Shown here one piece after another: positions 1 through 5,424 of a DNA stretch of 5,424 nt. A model generated the notes under the pieces. That model had not been told where the DNA came from, did not search any database, and saw nothing but the letters and a program-made list of their open reading frames with translations. How positions within the stretch are numbered: the first letter of the stretch is position 1; each line of letters starts with the position of its first letter. Position numbers and translations under genes: made by a program. The stretch covers positions 1 to 5,424 of the forward strand of contig JAGCCD010000140.1 of assembly GCA_017651785.1 (NCBI GenBank), read 5' to 3'. This DNA comes from Bacteroidales bacterium. Its GTDB lineage: Bacteria; Bacteroidota; Bacteroidia; Bacteroidales; UBA932.

Positions 1-2076
1 CGCGACCAGCTTTCGGTCTGGCCGCTTGCCGCCGCCAATTTCCGCGCCCTCAAATCCATGAAGGTGCGGCCGGTAACCATTGGCGGCATACGGTCGGAGC
101 TTCAGTTCAACCCTTCGAGAATCAGCTCCAGCACCGCCTGCATAGACGACGATTATCTCGCCGCCCGCCCCTGCTTCCTGTGCGTGGAGCACCGCCCCGC
201 AGAGCAGTTCCACCTCAAGTTCGAGGGGCGCAAGGGCCGCCGCTACAACATCCAGGTAAACCCGTATCCTATTTTCCAGAAGCACCTTGTTATAGCGCGC
301 AGCGAGCACGTCCCCCAGGCCATCTGGCACCATCTGCCCGATATGCTCGACTTTGCAAAGACCTACCAGGACTTCACCGTCTACTACAACGGCCCCCGCA
401 GCGGCGCATCGGCCCCGGACCACCTGCACTTTCAGGCCGTGCCGCGCGGCGTCCTGCCGCTGGAGACCGCCGTAGACGGGTTCCTTGACAATCCCGGCGC
501 CCCGCTGGCCCGCGTGAAAGACGCCACCATACACCATTTCCACAAGTTCACCACCGGCGTTTACGGCCTCAAGTCCACCACCACCAAGTCGCTCGCCAAG
601 CTCTTCTATCAGCTGCTGGACTGCTGTCCCGTGATGGACGAGGGCCTCGAGCCCCGCTTCAACCTGTACGCCTGGTACAAGCCGCAAACGGGGGAGTACC
701 GCCTTATGACTGTGCTGCGCACCGAGATACGTTCCCATCACTACGACGCAGAGGGCCCCGAGCACCTCACCATCAGCCCAGGCGCCGCAGAAATGGCCGG
801 CATATTCGTGGCCCCTTGCGAGGAAGACTTCGTAAAGGCCACCGAGAGCCAGCTTACCGAGATGCTTGCCGAGGTGAGCATCGCCCCGCGTGACGAGCAG
901 ATAATCAACGACCGCCTCACCCGCAAGCAGCCCCGTATAGAGGTAGGCATAATGTCCGCCCCGCAGATACGGTTCGAGATAATCTCCGACGGCGCCGGCA
1001 TCCAGACCGTGAGCGTAGAGAGCGGCCGCATCTGCTACAACGGCACCCTGTACGACGAGCTCTATTTCGACTCCATAACCCGCTCCACGCTGTTCTCCGA
1101 GCCCTCTTTCCGCCTGCTGGACGTCCCCATCGGCATAGACTTCCACTGGCAGCGCACGCAGGACCAGGAATTCGCCGGCTCCCTCAAGTTCATTGCCGAG
1201 GGAGACAAAGTGACCGCAGTGAACCGCGTTGGTCTGGAAGACTACCTCCTTAGCGTCATCTCCTCAGAGATGCGTGCCGACGCTCCGCTCGAGTTCCTCA
1301 AGGCGCACGCCGTAATCTCGCGCAGCTGGGCCCTCGCCCGTATGGAGTCCCGCCGTAATCCGCAGAGCGCCGAGTCCGCCATTCCGCACCTTAACTACGA
1401 TGTCTGCGCCGACGACCACTGCCAGCGCTACCAGGGCCTTACGCTTGCGGTGGGAGATACCGTGCGCAGGGCGATTGACGAGACCTGGGGCCGCACCCTC
1501 CGCTATCAGGGCAAGCTGTGCGACACCCGCTTCTCAAAGTGCTGCGGCGGCCGTTCCGAGCTCTTCAGCACCTGCTGGGAAGACCGCGACTACCCCTATC
1601 TGCAGAGCGTAGAAGACCCCTGGTGCGACTGCCACGACCGTTCCGTCCTGGAGAAAGTTCTGAACGATTACGACCTTGAGACGGCCGACTTCCACGACTG
1701 GGAACAGCGCTACACCACCGCAGAACTCTCCGCCCTGGTAAAGGAACGCACCGGGATCGACTTCGGAGCCATAGAGGCCCTGGAGCCCCTTGAGAGGGGA
1801 GCCTCCGGCAGAATCAAGTACCTCCGCATAGTCGGCAGCAAGGACACTCAGACTATCGGCAAGGAACTTGCAATACGAAGGGCGTTGAGCACATCCCACC
1901 TCAAGAGCTCCAACTTCCAGGTGAGCCGCAGCGGCGACACCTGGGTCCTGAAGGGCAACGGCTGGGGACACGGAGTGGGCCTGTGCCAGATAGGAGCCGC
2001 GGCAATGGCGGCCGCCGGATACGACTACAGACAGATACTGCAACACTATTATACAGATGCAAGCGTCGAAGACTAG
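1..2076 (+). CDS. DUF4922 (HIT/GalT-like) + SpoIID/LytB domain fusion protein, 5' end missing
   Basis: The reading frame is open from base 1, so the true start lies upstream. The ATG at 58 is probably internal, because the 19 codons before it (RDQLSVWPLAAANFRALKS) look like the usual N-terminal region of DUF4922 proteins. Numbering codons from base 1, the first domain (about 1-315) has a CFLC pair (Cys58, Cys61), NPYPIF (87-92) and a histidine-triad-like HLHFQ (His141, His143, Gln145). These are features of HIT/GalT nucleotide transferases and hydrolases; the substrate is unknown. The second domain (about 318-690) is SpoIID/LytB, a family of peptidoglycan lytic transglycosylases and amidase enhancers. 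It has GLEDY (411-415), the SSEM glutamate Glu423 in the place of the SpoIID catalytic acid, a Cys469/His473/Cys474 cluster, CCGG (514-517) and the GNGWGHGVG signature (652-660). The stop overlaps the transporter gene by 20 bp. Whether a signal peptide exists cannot be seen. The family call is firm; the reaction is not. Confidence 0.93.
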   Translation, partial: RDQLSVWPLAAANFRALKSMKVRPVTIGGIRSELQFNPSRISSSTACIDDDYLAARPCFLCVEHRPAEQFHLKFEGRKGRRYNIQVNPYPIFQKHLVIARSEHVPQAIWHHLPDMLDFAKTYQDFTVYYNGPRSGASAPDHLHFQAVPRGVLPLETAVDGFLDNPGAPLARVKDATIHHFHKFTTGVYGLKSTTTKSLAKLFYQLLDCCPVMDEGLEPRFNLYAWYKPQTGEYRLMTVLRTEIRSHHYDAEGPEHLTISPGAAEMAGIFVAPCEEDFVKATESQLTEMLAEVSIAPRDEQIINDRLTRKQPRIEVGIMSAPQIRFEIISDGAGIQTVSVESGRICYNGTLYDELYFDSITRSTLFSEPSFRLLDVPIGIDFHWQRTQDQEFAGSLKFIAEGDKVTAVNRVGLEDYLLSVISSEMRADAPLEFLKAHAVISRSWALARMESRRNPQSAESAIPHLNYDVCADDHCQRYQGLTLAVGDTVRRAIDETWGRTLRYQGKLCDTRFSKCCGGRSELFSTCWEDRDYPYLQSVEDPWCDCHDRSVLEKVLNDYDLETADFHDWEQRYTTAELSALVKERTGIDFGAIEALEPLERGASGRIKYLRIVGSKDTQTIGKELAIRRALSTSHLKSSNFQVSRSGDTWVLKGNGWGHGVGLCQIGAAAMAAAGYDYRQILQHYYTDASVED

Positions 2077-3313
2077 ATCTCCCTGGCTGTGGGTACCTAC
2101 CCTCTACTTTGTTGAGGGCATACCGTACTTCATAGTCAACACCATTTCCCTGGTGATGTTCAAAGACCTGGGAATGGACAACGGCACTCTTGCTCTGCTC
2201 ACCAGCCTCATAAGCATCCCGTGGGTGGTAAAACCCCTCTGGAGCCCCTTCGTAGACATATTCCGCAGCAAAAGATGGTGGATTATCGCGATGCAGATAT
2301 GCATGTGCATCGCCGTCGCCCTTGTTGCCGGAGCGGTGCGCATCAGTCCGTTCACGCTCACTCTCATCATCTTCATCATCGCCGCTTTTGCCTCCGCCAC
2401 TCACGACATAGCAGCGGACGGTTACTATATGCTGGCGCTGGACAAGAAGCGCCAGTCTGCATTCGTGGGCATCAGGAGCACCTTCTACCGCATCGCTATG
2501 GTCTTTGGACAGGGCGTGCTGGTGGTGCTCGCAGGCGTGCTGGAGAAGCGGATGGGAGACATCCCAGCGGCGTGGTCCGTTACAATGGTGGTATCCGCCG
2601 CCATCCTCGCCCTGTTTGCCCTGTGGCACGTATTCTTCCTTCCACGTCCGCAGGAAGACCATAGCGCGGCCGCAGTAAGTTCGGCGTCCGACGTGGCCCG
2701 CGGCTTCGGCGAGGCATTCGCCTCCTTCTTCCGCAAGAAGGGCGTCTGGCTCGCCATCGCCTTTATGCTCCTGTATCGCCTCCCCGAGGCCTTTTCCGTC
2801 AAGATGCTGTTTCCTTTCTTCAAGGATCCGGTCTCAGACGGCGGCCTGGGCTTCTCTACGGATATGTACGGAGTGGTATATGGCACTTTCGGTGTCATTG
2901 CCCTTCTGGCCGGCGGTATTCTGGGAGGTCTTGCCGTGGCAAAGAGCGGCTTGCGTAAGTGTATGTGGCCCATGGCCTTATCGCTTGCGCTACCGTGCTC
3001 GGTATATCTCTTTATGAGCATAGTCCAGCCACAGAGCCTCTGGGTAGTGGGCGCCTGCGTGGTGCTCGACCAGTTCGGCTACGGATTCGGCTTCTCCGCA
3101 TATATGCTCTATATGATGCATTTCTCGGACGGTCCGCTCAAGACCTCCCATTATGCAATCTGTACGGCCTTTATGGCCCTTTCCATGATGCTCCCGGGCC
3201 TGGTTGCGGGTTATCTGCAGCAGGCGCTGGGCTATACCGGTTTCTTTATACTCGTAATGCTATGCTGTCTCGCCACTTTCTTCGTTACGTTCTTTGTGCG
3301 GCGGCGATTGTAG
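2057..3313 (+). CDS. MFS transporter, AmpG-like (probable muropeptide/sugar permease)
   Basis: This 418-residue inner-membrane protein has about twelve hydrophobic segments (roughly 9-32, 44-64, 74-94, 98-120, 141-161, 172-194, 229-248, 271-296, 302-322, 328-352, 364-388, 392-413). A polar central loop (about 195-228) separates the two six-helix halves, as in the major facilitator superfamily. The stretch PWVVKPLWSPFVD (55-67), followed by basic RSKRWW, matches the helix 2-3 region of AmpG-type permeases. SATHDIAADG (113-122), with Asp117 and Asp121, matches their helix 4 region. AmpG imports GlcNAc-anhydroMurNAc and muropeptides in Gram-negative bacteria. Here the substrate is inferred from the family and from the neighbouring peptidoglycan genes. 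The start at 2057 lies inside the preceding gene; it gives a short polar N-terminus directly before helix 1. No Shine-Dalgarno sequence is visible, so coupled translation is likely. Another sugar or solute as substrate cannot be excluded. Confidence 0.9.
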   Translation: MQASKTRSPWLWVPTLYFVEGIPYFIVNTISLVMFKDLGMDNGTLALLTSLISIPWVVKPLWSPFVDIFRSKRWWIIAMQICMCIAVALVAGAVRISPFTLTLIIFIIAAFASATHDIAADGYYMLALDKKRQSAFVGIRSTFYRIAMVFGQGVLVVLAGVLEKRMGDIPAAWSVTMVVSAAILALFALWHVFFLPRPQEDHSAAAVSSASDVARGFGEAFASFFRKKGVWLAIAFMLLYRLPEAFSVKMLFPFFKDPVSDGGLGFSTDMYGVVYGTFGVIALLAGGILGGLAVAKSGLRKCMWPMALSLALPCSVYLFMSIVQPQSLWVVGACVVLDQFGYGFGFSAYMLYMMHFSDGPLKTSHYAICTAFMALSMMLPGLVAGYLQQALGYTGFFILVMLCCLATFFVTFFVRRRL

Positions 3314-4515
3314 TCTCCGTCTCATCCTGGGCCCGCGTAAAGCCGGGCATAGAAGTCCTCCGCGACCGCGGTTTCGAGGGGCTCAAGGGCAAGCGCGTCG
3401 GCCTCCTCACCAATCCCAGCGGCGTAGACAGCCAGATGCGCACCACCATCGACATCCTGGCGGAAAACGTGAATCTCGTCGCCCTCTACGCTCCCGAGCA
3501 CGGAGTGAGGGGCGATATCTGGGCCGGAGGTAAAGTTGAATCCGGCAAGGACGAGGCCACCGGTCTGCCCGTATACTCGCTTTACGGAGCCACCAGGCAG
3601 GCCACTCCGGAGATGCTCAAAGGTATAGACATAATGGTATACGACATTCAGGACGTGGGTACGCGCTCCTACACTTTCATCAGCTGCCTGGGCCTTACGA
3701 TGCGCAGCTGCGCCGCCGCCGGCATCCCCGTGATGGTGCTCGACCGCCCCAATCCGCTGGGCGGCCTCAAGATAGAGGGCAGCGTAGTGCGTCCCGGTTA
3801 TTTCTCGTACGTGAGCCAGTATCCAATTCCTTATGTTTACGGCCTCACTGTAGGAGAAGTGGCGACCCTCATAAACGAAGAGGGCATGAACCGCGGCCAG
3901 AAGGGCGATCAGGACCACATAAAATGCAAACTCACGGTAATCCCTATGGAAGGCTGGGAGCGCTGGATGACTTATACCGACACCGGCCTCCCCTGGGTAA
4001 TGCCTTCGCCCAATATCCCTTATCCCCGCAGCGCCATCTGCTATCCCTGCGCCGGCCTGGTAGGGGAGTTCAGCAATTACCTTAATATAGGAATAGGTTA
4101 TACCATCCCCTTCGACGCCTTTGCCGCAGAGTGGATCGATGCCGACGAGCTCAAGAAAAAGCTGGACAGCTACGCGGTCCCCGGGGTCGCCTGGAGAACG
4201 GTGCACTACACTCCCTTTTACGGCAGCAGCGCAAAAAAACTCATTCACGGCGTACAGTATTATTTCACCGATTACGAGGCCGCTCCCATCACTCTGGTGC
4301 AGTTCTACGTGATGCAGGCGGTGTACGAGCTGTACAAAAAAAACCCGTTTGAACTGTCTCCAAACAGAATATCCATGTTTAACAAGGTTTGTGGAACGGA
4401 TTTTGTCAGTACTACGTTCAGCAAGCGTTTCCGGGTTGCCGACATCCGCCAGTATTGGGACTCAGATGTCAATGATTTCCGGAACCTGTGCCAGAAGTAT
4501 TACATTTACAAATAA
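3262..4515 (+). CDS. namZ: Secreted DUF1343 / NamZ-family (GH171) exo-beta-N-acetylmuramidase-like protein
   Basis: NamZ enzymes remove MurNAc from the non-reducing ends of peptidoglycan glycans. I chose ATG 3262 because it begins a signal peptide: basic LSRHFLR, a hydrophobic core at about 9-20, and likely cleavage after SSWA (residue 24). The frame stays open upstream to 2959, but that part is only the shadow of the transporter gene. The mature part follows the family: KRVGLLTNPSGVD (44-56), APEHGVRG (77-84, with Glu79 a candidate catalytic acid), YDIQDVGTRSYTF (127-139), DRPNPLGG (161-168), TGLPWVMPSPNIP (241-253), and a Tyr-rich end. Length (417 aa) is normal for the family. The segment at 265-284 (GLVGEFSN...GYTIPF) replaces the EGTN-S-GRGT motif of B. 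subtilis-type NamZ, so this is a divergent subgroup and exact specificity is uncertain. There is no lipobox; it is probably a soluble periplasmic protein. It overlaps the transporter gene by 52 bp. Confidence 0.9.
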   Translation: MLSRHFLRYVLCAAAIVVSVSSWARVKPGIEVLRDRGFEGLKGKRVGLLTNPSGVDSQMRTTIDILAENVNLVALYAPEHGVRGDIWAGGKVESGKDEATGLPVYSLYGATRQATPEMLKGIDIMVYDIQDVGTRSYTFISCLGLTMRSCAAAGIPVMVLDRPNPLGGLKIEGSVVRPGYFSYVSQYPIPYVYGLTVGEVATLINEEGMNRGQKGDQDHIKCKLTVIPMEGWERWMTYTDTGLPWVMPSPNIPYPRSAICYPCAGLVGEFSNYLNIGIGYTIPFDAFAAEWIDADELKKKLDSYAVPGVAWRTVHYTPFYGSSAKKLIHGVQYYFTDYEAAPITLVQFYVMQAVYELYKKNPFELSPNRISMFNKVCGTDFVSTTFSKRFRVADIRQYWDSDVNDFRNLCQKYYIYK

Positions 4516-4531
4516 AAACACCACTTGCCTT

Positions 4532-5424
4532 ATGAAACACGTTTCGAGATTTGCAGCTTTGATGACGGCAGCCGCCATCTTCGCTTTCCTTCCCGGTGCC
4601 CAGGTTTGTGGCCAGTCCCGCCGCGGAGGCGGCGGACATTCTTCAGGTGGCGGGTCTCACAGCTCGTCCATTTCCCGCAGCAGTTCCGGTTCGCACAGCG
4701 GCGGATCGACCTATAGCCATGGTGGCTCTTATAGCAGTTCCCGCTCAAGCGCGCCAAGCCGTTCCAGCAGCTCGGTCAGCCGACCCAGCAGCTCGTCCAG
4801 CCGTCCGAGCGGCAGCTCGATGTCGCAGAACCGCCGTTCTTCCGGCAGCCCCAGCGTATCGCATAGCCGTCCGTCCACCGGCAGTATGTCGCAGAGCCGT
4901 CCCAGCGGCAGCCCTGCAAGCAGGCCCGGCGGATCCGTGAGCTCCGGCGCACGCCGCTCAGGTGGCTACCATGACGGTTCCTACGGCCACAGCCGCCCGT
5001 CTGCCAGCCGCTCTTCGGACGATGTCCGCAGCCGCGGCGCTGCAGTACCCGCCGGCCCCGGCCATTCCACCGCACACCGTCCTTCGGGTGACCATGCCAC
5101 CGCGCATGCAGGCGGAGCAAGGCGTTCCGGCAGCGTTTCCGGCCGTCCCGCCCCCGGTTCCCGTCCTTACGCAGACGGCGCATACGGCGGACGCAGGCCT
5201 TCAGGCACTCCCGCCCGTGTGCATGTGAACCACCGTCCCGGCGGTCCCGCACACCACCGTCCTCCCGTGCACCACGAGTTCAGGGGCACTCCCGCCCACT
5301 TCCACATCCGCGGACATCACCACTACGGCCACTATATCCCCGGTCCGCCTCCCAGCTACAGGCTGTACCACTATTGGGGCCGTGACTATTACTACTACGA
5401 CAATATCTGGTATCGCTATCACAG
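4532..5424 (+). CDS. Secreted Ser/Arg/Gly-rich low-complexity protein with His/Tyr-rich C-terminal region, 3' end missing
   Basis: The frame runs open from ATG 4532 to the window end (297 complete codons, no stop). It starts 16 bp after the upstream stop, with no Shine-Dalgarno sequence. Residues 1-27 form a signal peptide (MKHVSR, then a hydrophobic stretch to about 23). Likely cleavage is PGA|Q24 or VCG|Q28; either leaves an N-terminal Gln, the form common for Bacteroidota signal peptidase I substrates. Residues 29 to about 130 are mostly Ser, Arg, Gly and Pro, with imperfect SRPS-type repeats. Residues 130-230 are Arg/Gly/Ala/His-rich, and 230-297 are rich in His, Pro and Tyr (HHHYGHY, then GRDYYYYDNIWYRYH at the edge). 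The Tyr-rich end resembles small exported Bacteroidota proteins of the DUF6515 type, which have YYY-x(2-3)-W/Y-Y motifs; this is a weak likeness from memory. Function is unknown; an envelope or surface role is a guess. Long open frames on the opposite strand here are shadows of its biased codons. Confidence 0.82.
   Translation, partial: MKHVSRFAALMTAAAIFAFLPGAQVCGQSRRGGGGHSSGGGSHSSSISRSSSGSHSGGSTYSHGGSYSSSRSSAPSRSSSSVSRPSSSSSRPSGSSMSQNRRSSGSPSVSHSRPSTGSMSQSRPSGSPASRPGGSVSSGARRSGGYHDGSYGHSRPSASRSSDDVRSRGAAVPAGPGHSTAHRPSGDHATAHAGGARRSGSVSGRPAPGSRPYADGAYGGRRPSGTPARVHVNHRPGGPAHHRPPVHHEFRGTPAHFHIRGHHHYGHYIPGPPPSYRLYHYWGRDYYYYDNIWYRYH
4760..4822 (+). repeat. Three imperfect 21-bp tandem repeats (7-residue unit) in the Ser-rich gene
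   Basis: Three in-frame 21-base units at 4760-4780, 4781-4801 and 4802-4822 encode RSSSSVS, RPSSSSS and RPSGSSM. The first two differ at only a few bases and share the core CCAGCAGCTCG. The unit length is a multiple of three, so gain or loss of units would keep the frame. The likely origin is slippage or unequal recombination within a low-complexity coding segment. Confidence 0.7.
4802..4921 (+). repeat. Two imperfect ~66-bp coding repeats (RPS...SMSQ...SGSP unit)
   Basis: The segment from 4802 encodes RPSGSSMSQNRRSSGSPS. The segment from 4868, exactly 66 bases later, encodes RPSTGSMSQSRPSGSPAS. Shared elements in order are RPS, SMSQ and SGSP; the spacing differs by one residue between SMSQ and SGSP. 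The DNA is less conserved than the protein pattern, so this is an old duplication or convergent low-complexity sequence. The first copy shares its start with the third 21-bp unit. Confidence 0.6.

Larger units (their letters stand above)
1..5424 (+). other. Probable single transcription unit (peptidoglycan salvage genes plus a secreted protein)
   Basis: All four genes point the same way, with junctions of -20, -52 and +16 bp. No inverted repeat followed by a T-run was found at any junction, so no terminator separates them. The overlaps make shared transcription of the first three genes very likely; the fourth is probable only by spacing. The promoter would lie upstream of base 1. Confidence 0.65.

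Noticed and set aside
58..60. ATG 58 as the true start of the DUF4922-SpoIID gene
   Set aside because: The frame is open to base 1, and the 19 preceding codons resemble the usual N-terminal region of the family, so the start is outside the window.
1901..2662. 253-codon - strand frame across the gene 1/gene 2 junction
   Set aside because: It spans two well-supported genes, is rich in His/Gly/Arg shadow residues and has no motif.
2959..3261. N-terminal extension of the NamZ-like frame by 101 codons
   Set aside because: The extra residues are the out-of-frame reading of the transporter gene with no family similarity, and they would bury the signal peptide that begins at 3262.
3322..4248. 308-codon open frame on the - strand opposite the NamZ-like gene
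   Set aside because: It lies wholly opposite a gene with clear family motifs. Its product is an anti-codon shadow without recognisable domains, and GC-rich third positions open such frames.
4516..4531. Terminator or Shine-Dalgarno in the only intergenic gap
   Set aside because: The 16 bases (AAAACACCACTTGCCT) form no hairpin and contain no GGAGG-like sequence.
4596..4615. Lipoprotein signal (Cys26) in the secreted Ser-rich protein
   Set aside because: The residues before Cys are AQV, which do not fit the lipobox (small residue at -1, Leu-like at -3); ordinary signal peptidase I cleavage before Gln fits better.
4776..5252. 158-codon - strand frame and + strand frames at 4596-4940 and 4962-5228 in the Ser-rich region
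   Set aside because: All are Arg/Gly/Ala/Pro-only shadows of the repetitive codons of the frame starting at 4532, which alone has a signal peptide and correct spacing.

Overview
The window carries four genes, all on the + strand, packed almost without gaps. The first and last run off the window edges. The organism is most likely a fairly high-GC member of the Bacteroidales. Three things point there: the first gene has a DUF4922 + SpoIID/LytB architecture that I know mainly from Bacteroidales genomes; no start codon is preceded by a Shine-Dalgarno sequence; and the last gene has a signal peptide followed by Gln, as is common in Bacteroidota. Genus cannot be fixed from this window; Rikenellaceae/Alistipes-like or an uncultured Bacteroidales lineage would fit the base composition.

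Layout: (1) bases 1-2076, 5'-truncated gene for a two-part protein with a HIT/GalT-like nucleotide-transferase domain (DUF4922) followed by a SpoIID/LytB domain (peptidoglycan lytic transglycosylase family). (2) 2057-3313, a 12-TM major facilitator transporter of the AmpG-like group, overlapping gene 1 by 20 bp. (3) 3262-4515, a secreted DUF1343/NamZ-family (GH171) exo-beta-N-acetylmuramidase-like protein whose signal peptide is encoded inside the 3' end of the transporter gene (52-bp overlap). (4) 4532 to beyond the window end, a secreted, very Ser/Arg/Gly-rich low-complexity protein with a His/Tyr-rich C-terminal part, of unknown function.

The first three genes make sense together as a peptidoglycan salvage or remodelling unit. 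A NamZ-like enzyme would release MurNAc from glycan ends outside the cytoplasm, an AmpG-like permease would import sugar or muropeptide products, and the SpoIID/HIT-like fusion would act on glycan strands and on a nucleotide or sugar-phosphate. This pathway reading is inference from families and gene order. The fourth gene follows after only 16 bp, so it may share the transcript, but nothing in it indicates a role in the same pathway. I saw no tRNA, rRNA, CRISPR array, insertion sequence or convincing terminator. There is no gene-free stretch longer than 16 bp.
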